Shown here piece by piece: positions 27,901 through 35,442 of a stretch of 39,701 bases of DNA. This DNA is from a bacterium UBP7_UBA7824. GTDB lineage: Bacteria > UBP7 > UBA6624. Both the position numbers and the translations under genes were made by a program. How positions within the stretch are numbered: the stretch's first letter is position 1; each line of letters opens with the position of its first letter. The notes under the pieces were generated by a model that did not search any database, was not told the DNA's origin, and saw nothing but the letters and a program-made list of their open reading frames with translations. Location: NCBI GenBank assembly GCA_002501535.1, contig DLTY01000025.1, positions 1 through 39,701 on the forward strand, in the 5' to 3' direction.

Positions 27901-28983
27901 TTAGTTAAATGCTTTGAATCCGGTTGTTATATTTCCAATTATAAGTTTTTGAATTTCGCTAGTTCCTTCAAAAAGCTCCATAACCCTCACGTCTCTCCAA
28001 ACTCTATTTGTAAATTTATCTGTTGATTTACTTGCCAGCATATTTGCTGCTTTTGTTGCTGCCTCTGTTGATTTAAGTTTTGCCATGGATGCATATTTGG
28101 TGAAATTTGTTTTATTTGATTTTAATTTAATTGCTTTTAGTATTAATGATCTACATGATTCAATCATTACTTCAACCCTGGCTACATCTTCTATATTTTT
28201 TTGACTTGGTTTATTTTTTGCAATTTTGATTAGCCTTTTTTGAATTCCTTCAGTTGCACCTAGTGCCATAACTGATATGCCAAGCCTGCCATTATCTAGA
28301 GCTTTAAATGCAACATTTAGGCCTTTTCCCTTTCTACCTATACGATTTTGGCTGGGTATAAATACATTTTCAAATGATATTTCTGCAGTATCGCTTGACT
28401 TAAAACCCATTTTTCCATGTATTTTTGTTTTTGATATTCCTTTTGATTTCATGTCAACCAAAAAGCAGCTAATCATATTTTCCTCTTTAGCGTAAACAAT
28501 TGCTAAATCCGCTATGTTTCCATTTGTTATCCACATTTTTTGACCATTTAAAATCCAGCCTTTTTTTGTTTTTTCAACTCTTGATTTCATTTCGGATGGA
28601 TTTGATCCTGCATCTGGTTCTGTCAAAGCATAACAGCCACTGATTGCACCATTTAGTATCTTGGGTATGTAATTGTTTTTAATATCCTCTTGACATTCGT
28701 TGATCAATATCTCTGCAACTAATGTAAATTGACCAGTAATTATTGCTGCAGCTGTTATATCTTCTTGTGAAAATATTCTTATGGCTTCATACGTCCATAA
28801 TGGATCTTTATCGCCTCCTCCATATCTTTGAGGTGCTGATATTCCAAGCCATCCTTTTTTGCATATTTCTAGTGCAGCTTTTATGTCGTATTTTTCAGAG
28901 TCATTATTTTTATGAGACCTTTTCTTGATTGTTTCTTTTGTAAATTTTTTTAAATCTTTTTTAAATAAATCTAGATTTTGCAT
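27901..28983 (-). CDS. Aberrant acyl-CoA dehydrogenase
   Basis: A 360-residue acyl-CoA dehydrogenase family protein. The middle domain is normal (CYALTEPDAGSNPSEM, LNGQKMWITNG, MGFKSSDTAEISFENVFIP), and the catalytic Glu339 is in LFEGTSEIQKL. The C-terminal domain is unusual: the RxQFGxPI motif of typical members is replaced by IAKNKPSQKNIEDV, and the GGYG(F/Y) motif before the catalytic loop is replaced by LASKSTDKFTN. Both segments normally help bind FAD across the dimer. The chain is about 25 residues shorter than its paralogue at 22003-23247. ATG at 28983, four bases after the lyase stop, is preferred over a TTG at 28995. Divergent activity is likely. Confidence 0.85.
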   Translation of the reverse strand: MQNLDLFKKDLKKFTKETIKKRSHKNNDSEKYDIKAALEICKKGWLGISAPQRYGGGDKDPLWTYEAIRIFSQEDITAAAIITGQFTLVAEILINECQEDIKNNYIPKILNGAISGCYALTEPDAGSNPSEMKSRVEKTKKGWILNGQKMWITNGNIADLAIVYAKEENMISCFLVDMKSKGISKTKIHGKMGFKSSDTAEISFENVFIPSQNRIGRKGKGLNVAFKALDNGRLGISVMALGATEGIQKRLIKIAKNKPSQKNIEDVARVEVMIESCRSLILKAIKLKSNKTNFTKYASMAKLKSTEAATKAANMLASKSTDKFTNRVWRDVRVMELFEGTSEIQKLIIGNITTGFKAFN

Positions 28984-28987
28984 TTTT

Positions 28988-30514
28988 TTATTCAAGTTTT
29001 CCGAGATTTTTTTCTACTATCTGAATTAATTTACCGCTTTTTAAAATTTCAACCATTTTATTATGATCGTCAAATAATGGCCTATCATCATCTAGATGCT
29101 TGATGCTTTTCCTTATTTCTGTAATAATTTCATTAATTACTGGACTTGGCTTTTCGGGTTTTCTTAATTCGATAGCTTGTGCTGATGCTAACATTTCTAT
29201 TGCAAGGATACCCCAGCAGTTTTCTAAAATTTGTTTTGTTTTTTGTGCTGTTGTTAAACCCATTGAAACAAAATCTTCTTGATCTGCAGCAGCTGGTATC
29301 GATTGGTTTGCTGCAGGATGGCTAAGTATTCTATTTTCCACACATAGAGCATCTGCTGTATATTGGCTAACCATTAATCCTGAATTGAAGCCTGGATCTT
29401 CTGTGAGAAAAGGAGGTAAGCCTCCTGAGAGAGCTGGGTTTACAAGCCTGTTCATCCTCCTTTCTGATAGCACTCCAACCATAGATAGCCCAACCCCAAT
29501 CATTTCCATTGGCAAAGCTACAGGGGTTCCTTGAAAATTTGCCCCAGTTAAAACTTCTTTTTCTTCTGGCAAAAAGATTGGATTGTCTCCAACGCCATTT
29601 AGTTCAATTTCAACTTGTTTCAATGTGTAAGAAAGCGAATCTCTAAGCGTTCCTGCTACTTGAGGCGTGGATCTTAAAGAGTAAGCATCTTGTAGTTTTT
29701 TATTTTTAGAATTTAGAATTTCTGACCCTTCTGTTAAGTTGGTAATATTTTTTGCTACTTTTTTAGAGCCTGTAAAACCTCTTAATTCATGGAGTTTTGA
29801 TTTGTAAGGTTTCATATTTGCATTCAGAGCCTCAAGTGTCATTGAGGCTGATAGATCATGTGTTTTTAACCATAATTTTGCATCATTGAGAATTAAAGCT
29901 GAAAGTGCCGTGAGGACATTTGAGCCATTGATTATTGAGAGTCCATCCCTTGCCGCAAGCTTTAAAGGTTTAATTTTTGCTTTAGCGAGAGCGTTTTTTG
30001 CACTCATTAGTTTATCTTTATAAAAGGCATCACCTTCACCCATCATAGTTAAAGCAATTTGACTCATTGGAGCAAGGTCTCCACATGCCCCTACAGATCC
30101 TTTTTCACAAACATAAGGAACCACATCGCTATTGAGGATCTCAATCATTTTTTCAGTGATTTCTTTTCTGCCACCAGAGAAACCTTTGCAGTGAACGTTT
30201 ATTCTTCCACACATTGCACCTCTAACAATTTCTTTTGGCATTGCCTTCCCTATGCCAGCAGCATGAGAGTAAACAAGATGATTTTGAAATTTTTGAGTTT
30301 GCTCTTCGTCTAAAGTTACTTCGGAAAATTCTCCAATTCCTGTATTTATCCCATACATAGGTTCTTTTTTTTCTATTTTTTCTTCAACCATGTCTCTGCA
30401 TTTTTTGATTCGAGTCCAGCATTCGTCTTCAATATCAAGATTAACCTTCCCTCTAGAAACCTTTGTGAGCATTCTTGCTGTTAGGTTGTAGCCATTTAAA
30501 TAAAATTTCTTCAT
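28988..30514 (-). CDS. hutH: Histidine/aromatic amino acid ammonia-lyase with ACG triad
   Basis: A 508-residue enzyme of the MIO-dependent lyase family, which eliminates ammonia from histidine, phenylalanine or tyrosine. Active-site parts align with bacterial histidase: YGINTGIGEF (Tyr54), YSHAAGIG (His84), NGSNV (Asn196), YSLRSTPQ (Tyr277, Arg280) and VENR (Glu392, equivalent to the histidase-specific Glu414). The cofactor triad is Ala143-Cys144-Gly145 in GSVGACGDLAP, where nearly all members have Ala-Ser-Gly. Histidase is favoured over PAL/TAL by Glu392 and His84. No hutU, hutI or other histidine catabolism gene is nearby; instead it leads an operon of acyl-CoA dehydrogenase, acyltransferase and ligase, which suggests an anabolic or lipid-related role. 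Confidence 0.88.
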   Translation of the reverse strand: MKKFYLNGYNLTARMLTKVSRGKVNLDIEDECWTRIKKCRDMVEEKIEKKEPMYGINTGIGEFSEVTLDEEQTQKFQNHLVYSHAAGIGKAMPKEIVRGAMCGRINVHCKGFSGGRKEITEKMIEILNSDVVPYVCEKGSVGACGDLAPMSQIALTMMGEGDAFYKDKLMSAKNALAKAKIKPLKLAARDGLSIINGSNVLTALSALILNDAKLWLKTHDLSASMTLEALNANMKPYKSKLHELRGFTGSKKVAKNITNLTEGSEILNSKNKKLQDAYSLRSTPQVAGTLRDSLSYTLKQVEIELNGVGDNPIFLPEEKEVLTGANFQGTPVALPMEMIGVGLSMVGVLSERRMNRLVNPALSGGLPPFLTEDPGFNSGLMVSQYTADALCVENRILSHPAANQSIPAAADQEDFVSMGLTTAQKTKQILENCWGILAIEMLASAQAIELRKPEKPSPVINEIITEIRKSIKHLDDDRPLFDDHNKMVEILKSGKLIQIVEKNLGKLE

Positions 30515-30517
30515 AGT

Positions 30518-31150
30518 TTGAATTCTAGATTGTCTTATGATACTTTTGTGGGAACAACTCCTTTGCTTCTTTTTGAAATACTTGCTATTTTTCTATTTGG
30601 TAACTTAATGAATATCAAAGTTTCTTTATCTGATGGTGCCAGAATTCAGTCCTTGGTTATTGGCTTCTTAACAGGTCTTATTGTTTTATTTTTTAAAGAA
30701 AATATATTATCGCTGTCAGCTTATTTCATACTTTTGCTTGCCGTTGCTCCTCATTTTGCATTTAAACCAGATAGGAGGAATAATGGAAGTAGGTTGATGT
30801 TAGGTGTCGGGGCTTCTTTTTTGGTTTCGTATACTTATTTATTTCTTGCTGTTTATCTTGCTAGATCAGGGAGTGGAGAAATGGCTTTGATAAATGCATG
30901 CATTCCAATCCTTTTCCCTTATTTCTCATGGGTTTGTGGTACAGTGATATTTAATTTTGAGCAACGTTTAAAGCCTGGTTTTTTCATAGTCGCATGTTTG
31001 GCTTTTGTTTTTTCTTTAGGTTTTTGTTTTAACTTGTTTTTTAAAGAGCATATTACTTATTTTTATTTATGCTTTTTGTCATGGTTGTTTTGGTTTCTTT
31101 CAAGAAAGATGCGAATTGATCAGGAAAAAAAGAAGCTTGCAGAGCTATAG
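30518..31150 (+). CDS. Unknown polytopic membrane protein
   Basis: A 210-residue protein with about seven hydrophobic helices (roughly 13-32, 40-60, 64-82, 93-115, 121-145, 152-174, 178-195) and a short basic C-terminal tail. I do not recognise the family. The first possible start is TTG at 30518, only 3 bases from the divergent lyase start; ATG at 30608 would remove the first helix. Its stop lies 3 bases before the end of the convergent dehydratase gene. No motif for transport, glycosyl transfer or proteolysis is evident. Confidence 0.65.
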   Translation: MNSRLSYDTFVGTTPLLLFEILAIFLFGNLMNIKVSLSDGARIQSLVIGFLTGLIVLFFKENILSLSAYFILLLAVAPHFAFKPDRRNNGSRLMLGVGASFLVSYTYLFLAVYLARSGSGEMALINACIPILFPYFSWVCGTVIFNFEQRLKPGFFIVACLAFVFSLGFCFNLFFKEHITYFYLCFLSWLFWFLSRKMRIDQEKKKLAEL

Positions 31151-31153
31151 CAG

Positions 31154-32113
31154 TTAAAGATTTTTGATTTGTGATTCATCTGCATTGCCGCCTGAAACGA
31201 TAGCAACAACATTTAATTCTTTTTTGTTTTTTGTCCATGACTCCGGAAAAAGACCATTCAAAATTGGAGCCGTTGCTGCTGCTCCAGCTGGTTCGACTAT
31301 CCAATTATTATTTTCCATTAGTTTTTTTTGCGTTTTGAATATGTCACGATCGTCAAGAAGAAGTATTTTTTCAACATTTTTTTTACAGATTTCCACGTTG
31401 ATGTTACCCGTACTCAATGGGCATAAACCTTGAATTTCTGTTTCTATTCTTTTGAGAAAATATTCATGACCAGCTTTGAGGCCTTTTGTTAAATTAGGTG
31501 AACCTTTTGGCTCTACTCCTAATATCTTAACTTTTGAACCCAGCGTTCTTTTCAGAGCTAGAGATATACCGGATATACTGCCCCCTCCACCTGAGGCGAC
31601 ACATACAACATCAACTTCAGGCCATTGCTCTGCTATCTCTAAGCCAATCGTTCCAGCCCCTTCAATTGTTTTTGCAGAATTGTATGGATGAATTAGTGTT
31701 AATCCCTGCCTAACAAGCTTGGCGCATTCATCTTCAGCTTCTTTTCTTGAGGATCCAAGAAACACCTCAGCACCAAAATCCTGACAAGCTTTAATTTTGT
31801 TTCTGTATGCTTTCTTTTCCATGCATATTGTTGCAGGAATAGAGTATTTTTTTGCAGCCCAAGAAACTGCTTTTCCGTGGTTCCCAGAGCTTGTTGAAAC
31901 TACACCTTTCTTTTTTTGCTCTTCGCTTAATTGCAGAATATGATTTATTGCGCCTCTCGCCTTGAATGAATTTGTTTTTTGCAAGCATTCAAGCTTTAAT
32001 TTGAGTTTAATTTTAGAGTTACCTGATTCGAAATCAATTAGTGGTGTTTTTACAATATGTTTTTCAATCCTTCGTAAAGCTTTTTTAAAATCAATCGAGG
32101 AGATTTTTTGCAT
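31154..32113 (-). CDS. PLP-dependent threonine/serine dehydratase
   Basis: A 319-residue fold-type II PLP enzyme. The Schiff-base lysine is Lys51 in KTNSFKARGA; other signatures are STSSGNHGKAV, the phosphate-binding GGGGSISG and a closing VSGGNAD. It lacks the C-terminal ACT regulatory domain of biosynthetic IlvA, so it matches the catabolic TdcB-like or serine racemase-like group. Likely reaction: threonine to 2-oxobutyrate plus ammonia, or serine to pyruvate. It starts 4 bases after trxB, with which it is probably cotranscribed. The exact substrate is not decidable from the sequence. Confidence 0.87.
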   Translation of the reverse strand: MQKISSIDFKKALRRIEKHIVKTPLIDFESGNSKIKLKLKLECLQKTNSFKARGAINHILQLSEEQKKKGVVSTSSGNHGKAVSWAAKKYSIPATICMEKKAYRNKIKACQDFGAEVFLGSSRKEAEDECAKLVRQGLTLIHPYNSAKTIEGAGTIGLEIAEQWPEVDVVCVASGGGGSISGISLALKRTLGSKVKILGVEPKGSPNLTKGLKAGHEYFLKRIETEIQGLCPLSTGNINVEICKKNVEKILLLDDRDIFKTQKKLMENNNWIVEPAGAAATAPILNGLFPESWTKNKKELNVVAIVSGGNADESQIKNL

Positions 32114-32117
32114 TTTT

Positions 32118-33044
32118 TTAGCTATTTTCTTCTAGCCAATGAATAGCATTAAGTGCTGCCTTTACACCATCGCCAGCACTTGTTATTAATTGTTTGTAAT
32201 GATGGTCAGAACAGTCCCCTGCAGACCAAATTCCTTTTACGCTTGTTTCTTGTTTGTTGTTAACGTCTATATAGCCTTGATCATCAAGGTCAACAAAATT
32301 TTTTATAAAGTTTGTATTTGGGTTATGTCCTATAAAAATAAACACACCATCTGTTTCAAAGGTTTCATTTTTATTGTTTTTAACATTTTTCAATTCAACA
32401 TTTTCAACCTTGTTTTTTCCATTTATCTTTTCAATAACACAATCAAGTTTCCAGTCAATTTTTTCATTTTTTTTGGCTCTCTCTAGTATTACTGGAGTAG
32501 CTCTGAATTCTTGCCTTCTATGTATTACAGTTACTTTTTTTGCAAACCTTGTTAGAAATAAACCCTCTTCAATTGCGCTGTTTCCACCACCTATTACAAC
32601 AACTTCTTTATCCCTGAAGAAAGCTCCATCACATGTTGCACATGTTGAAACACCGAGGCCCATAAGCTCTCTTTCTCCGGGGACACCAATTTCTTTGGCT
32701 TTTGATCCCGGAGCCAGGATTATCGCTTTTGATAACCAATTCCCATTAGAGGTTTTTAAGGTGAAATTTCCTGCAGAGCCTTCTATTGATTCAACAAAAC
32801 TGTATTCAGTTTTTGCACCAAATTTTTCAGCATGATTCAAAAAAAGCATTGCTATCTCTGGTCCAGATATAGGGTTTTCTACACCTAATCCAGGATAGTT
32901 TTCCACCTCATTTGTTAATGTGATTTGACCCCCTGGGTTTTCTCCTTCAAAGATTACAACATTTAAATTTGATCTTGCAGCATATAGGGCTGCAGCCATT
33001 CCGGCTGACCCACCACCAACGATTGCTAAATCTATTTTGTTCAT
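32118..33044 (-). CDS. trxB: Thioredoxin reductase
   Basis: A 308-residue NADPH-dependent flavoprotein that keeps thioredoxin reduced. The FAD site IVGGGSAGMAAALYAAR is at the N-terminus, followed by GENPGGQITLTNEVENYPG. The redox motif is CATCDG (Cys135, Cys138), the NADPH site is VIGGGNSAIEEGLFLT, and the C-terminal FAD motif is GIWSAGDCSD. Full length with normal residues. The start adjoins the stop of the small membrane protein gene, and the dehydratase gene follows after 4 bases. A ferredoxin- or other-NAD(P)H-linked homologue is possible but not suggested by motifs. Confidence 0.95.
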   Translation of the reverse strand: MNKIDLAIVGGGSAGMAAALYAARSNLNVVIFEGENPGGQITLTNEVENYPGLGVENPISGPEIAMLFLNHAEKFGAKTEYSFVESIEGSAGNFTLKTSNGNWLSKAIILAPGSKAKEIGVPGERELMGLGVSTCATCDGAFFRDKEVVVIGGGNSAIEEGLFLTRFAKKVTVIHRRQEFRATPVILERAKKNEKIDWKLDCVIEKINGKNKVENVELKNVKNNKNETFETDGVFIFIGHNPNTNFIKNFVDLDDQGYIDVNNKQETSVKGIWSAGDCSDHHYKQLITSAGDGVKAALNAIHWLEENS

Positions 33045-33281
33045 TTAAAGTTTCAATTTTAAAGGTAGTTTTGAAAAGATGTAACCCGAAGCGAAGGAAA
33101 GGAGTAAAAGCCAACCAACTTTGATTTTTCCAGCTTCTGGAAGCAGGAATGAGAATTCCACATCTTGTGATGATATTTTTACAACAATCCAGATAAAAAA
33201 ACCAAGAATAAGCATTGCTGTTGCCTTTGTAAAACTTATAGGTATTACAGGTTTCTTATTTTTGTTTTTTTTGTTTTCCAT
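33045..33281 (-). CDS. Small two-helix membrane protein (LapA-like)
   Basis: A 78-residue protein with a lysine- and asparagine-rich N-terminus, one hydrophobic helix (about 20-37), a polar loop, and a second hydrophobic helix (about 56-70) followed by a basic tail. The layout resembles LapA/DUF1049 proteins, but the match is only topological. It ends immediately before the trxB ATG, which makes it the first gene of that operon. The 30 bases to the divergent start at 33312 must hold or border both promoters. Confidence 0.65.
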   Translation of the reverse strand: MENKKNKNKKPVIPISFTKATAMLILGFFIWIVVKISSQDVEFSFLLPEAGKIKVGWLLLLSFASGYIFSKLPLKLKL

Positions 33282-33311
33282 TTTGGGCTTTCCAAGTTTA
33301 ACATACCTGAT

Positions 33312-34082
33312 ATGAATAAAAATATATTGTTAGGTTCTTTTTCTCAAGCTAATTTCGGAGATGATTGGATCCTTGGTGATGCTATGAAAAAATGGGAAAC
33401 TAATCGAGTTTGCGCCAAAGGTTCAGTCCCGAAAAAATGTAATTTTTCTTTTTCTTTTTTTAAAAATGTCATTCTGCCAGGAGGTGGTGTTTTTCAGGAT
33501 AGAACTTCAAATGCATCTTTTTATTGGTATTTTTTTATGGTTTTGATGTCAAGAAAAGCACAGGCTTTTGACATGGATTTAACTGAATTAAAAAGCCCTT
33601 TTAAAAGATTTTTATTAAATTTTTTGATTAATTTAAAATTTGAACTTTTTGAATTAAGGCCAGGAACAGTTTTTTTTAACCTTAAGGAAGGCTCGGATTC
33701 AGTTCAACATAATTTTGATGAATTTGTTAGAGAAGGTGTGGCATGGTGTCCTTATCCAACAGATAAATTCATTCCTGCTTTAGTAGATTCTGTGTTTATT
33801 TCGGATAAAAGAGATTATGTTTGTGATTTTCGTAATTTCAATTATTTGCATCACCAAACAGAAGATATCAAAAAAAGTTTTATGTTTTTGTCAAGCAAGG
33901 ATTCCATAATTAGTTCCAGATATCATCCTCTTTTGCTTGCATGGATGAATGGCCAAAAAGGTCTTGGTATCGGGCCTCAAAATGGAAAGATTCATCATTT
34001 ATGCAAAAGAGCTGGTTTTCCTTATTCCTGCAGTAATGAGAACTTACCAAAACCTCAAATTGCTAATTCAAAATGGATTTAA
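33312..34082 (+). CDS. Short polysaccharide pyruvyl transferase-like protein
   Basis: A 256-residue member of the polysaccharide pyruvyl transferase superfamily (CsaB relatives), which add ketal pyruvate to envelope sugars. Visible marks are NILLGSFSQANFGDDWILGDAM, the GGG loop VILPGGGVFQD, and ISSRYHPLLLAWMNG near the C-terminus. Typical members have about 330-370 residues, so about 100 residues of the central region seem missing; no frameshift is visible because the frame is intact and ends in a normal overlap (10 bases) with the next gene. First gene of the envelope operon that runs to ctpA. Substrate unknown. Confidence 0.75.
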   Translation: MNKNILLGSFSQANFGDDWILGDAMKKWETNRVCAKGSVPKKCNFSFSFFKNVILPGGGVFQDRTSNASFYWYFFMVLMSRKAQAFDMDLTELKSPFKRFLLNFLINLKFELFELRPGTVFFNLKEGSDSVQHNFDEFVREGVAWCPYPTDKFIPALVDSVFISDKRDYVCDFRNFNYLHHQTEDIKKSFMFLSSKDSIISSRYHPLLLAWMNGQKGLGIGPQNGKIHHLCKRAGFPYSCSNENLPKPQIANSKWI

Positions 34083-34783
34083 AAAGAGTTTTTTTCCTAG
34101 ATAGAGAAATTGTTATCTCTAACAAAGAGCAAATAATAAAGTTTATTTTGTCTTCATCGAAGCAAGATAAAACGTTGAAAATTTTTACCTTGAACCCAGA
34201 AACGTGGCTGAAAACAAGAGATTTAGACTTTGATGATGATGTTTTGTGGATACCTGAAAGCATAAGTGTTTATTACGCAATGGTTTTCTTAGGCCTTAAG
34301 GGTTGTAGGTTACCTGGTATAGATCTTGTATCCAGCCTGCTGAAGGAAAATTTTTTGAATGTTATTTGCTGGGGGGGTAGTGATGAAGATTGCAAAATCT
34401 TGAAAAATAACTGGGATCATTTAAGCTTCAAGTCAAAAATCATCGAAGCCTTTGATGGTTTCTCTGAAAATCAAAAAGAATTAATTAAGTTGATAGCTGA
34501 AACTAAAAAAGTAATTGTTTTAGTCGGGAAGGGTGCAGGCTTACAAGAGCGTAACATTATTCAAATTGCAATTAAAAAGAACCCCTGTGTTTACTTTGGT
34601 GTTGGTGGCACTTTAGACGTTTTTTCGATGAAAAAAACAAGAGCGCCTTCGGTAATGGTCAAATTTGGATTCGAATTCTTGTGGAGAATACTTTTTGAAC
34701 CAAGAAGATTAATTAGAATGATAAATTGTTATCCTGTATTTTTTATTGAGGTTTTGAGGAGTAAGTTTTGTATAAAGAAATAA
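34073..34783 (+). CDS. WecG/TagA/CpsF-family glycosyltransferase, variant active site
   Basis: A 236-residue GT26 enzyme; the family transfers N-acetylmannosamine(-uronate) or similar sugars onto undecaprenyl-PP-GlcNAc for teichoic acid, ECA or capsule. Supporting motifs are TLNPE (residues 39-43, usually TxNAE/TPNPE), PGIDLV (usually xGxDL), GKGAGLQE (Gln158), FGVGGTLDVFSMKKTRAP and the EPRR near the C-terminus. The normally invariant Asp-Gly of the catalytic ADG/PDG motif is Glu62-Ser63 in WIPESISVYY, so the proposed catalytic aspartate is replaced by glutamate. Start overlaps the preceding gene by 10 bases. Probable role in envelope glycan synthesis. Confidence 0.82.
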   Translation: MDLKRVFFLDREIVISNKEQIIKFILSSSKQDKTLKIFTLNPETWLKTRDLDFDDDVLWIPESISVYYAMVFLGLKGCRLPGIDLVSSLLKENFLNVICWGGSDEDCKILKNNWDHLSFKSKIIEAFDGFSENQKELIKLIAETKKVIVLVGKGAGLQERNIIQIAIKKNPCVYFGVGGTLDVFSMKKTRAPSVMVKFGFEFLWRILFEPRRLIRMINCYPVFFIEVLRSKFCIKK

Positions 34784-35442
34784 ATAAGTCTTTGCATCTT
34801 TTTAGTTGTAATTTCTTTTTTATTTTCTTCATTGCACTTTTTTCTTTTTCAGCGTATTTTCAAAAAAATGTGTTTTTAAGTGTTTATTTCAATACAGAAG
34901 AAGAGCTTCAGGATGTTTTGATATACATTGAAGATTCAAAAGATTTTTTTCCAAGTTTTGAAATTTTTACACCTGAAATGAATCTTGATTTTTTGTCTTC
35001 TAGATTTAATGTTGACCTTGACAGCGTTCCTTCCGATCAGATTTTTTGGTCAGTAAATATTTATCCCGAAAAGGGGCAGGATGTTTCTGACTTTAAAGAA
35101 AAGGTAGAGATTTTAATGCCCTCTGATAATTTAGTTGGATTGGATAATATTGATTTTTATAATCAGATTGCTGTTAATTTTAAAAATTTATCTTTTCTAT
35201 TTGGTTCTTTATGGCTGCTTTTTTTGTTATTTTTCTTGAATCAAAAAATAAAAAATTTAATTTTTGTTTTTACCTCTAGCGCTTTTTTAACTGTTGTTTT
35301 TAGTGCCTTTTCTATGAGGTTTTTGTATTTTGTTTCATCATCAGATGTTCGTTCTATTTTGCAAAATTTGTGGCTGTATGTTTTTGTTATGAATATTTTC
35401 TTGTTTTTTGTTTATAAAAAAAGGTATTTTCAAAAAACATGA
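34768..35442 (+). CDS. Short FtsX-like membrane protein
   Basis: A 224-residue protein with FtsX topology: one N-terminal helix (about 12-30), an extracytoplasmic domain of about 115 residues, then three helices (about 148-166, 171-193, 202-219). Sequence similarity to FtsX is weak, and the length is well below the usual 290-310. The assignment rests mainly on topology and on the next genes, an EnvC-like M23 peptidase and CtpA, an order typical of ftsX loci. No ftsE ATPase gene is present in the window. The start is TTG at 34768, overlapping the previous gene by 16 bases. If correct, it couples cell-division ATP hydrolysis to wall hydrolysis. Confidence 0.6.
   Translation: MYKEINKSLHLFSCNFFFIFFIALFSFSAYFQKNVFLSVYFNTEEELQDVLIYIEDSKDFFPSFEIFTPEMNLDFLSSRFNVDLDSVPSDQIFWSVNIYPEKGQDVSDFKEKVEILMPSDNLVGLDNIDFYNQIAVNFKNLSFLFGSLWLLFLLFFLNQKIKNLIFVFTSSAFLTVVFSAFSMRFLYFVSSSDVRSILQNLWLYVFVMNIFLFFVYKKRYFQKT

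Noticed and set aside
32190..32835. Plus-strand frames opposite trxB
   Set aside because: They are rich in Phe, Ser and Leu as expected for the antisense of an AT-rich gene; trxB on the minus strand explains the region fully.
33312..34082. Frameshifted pseudogene of a pyruvyl transferase
   Set aside because: The protein is short, but the frame is intact, key motifs at both ends are present and the end overlaps the next gene normally.
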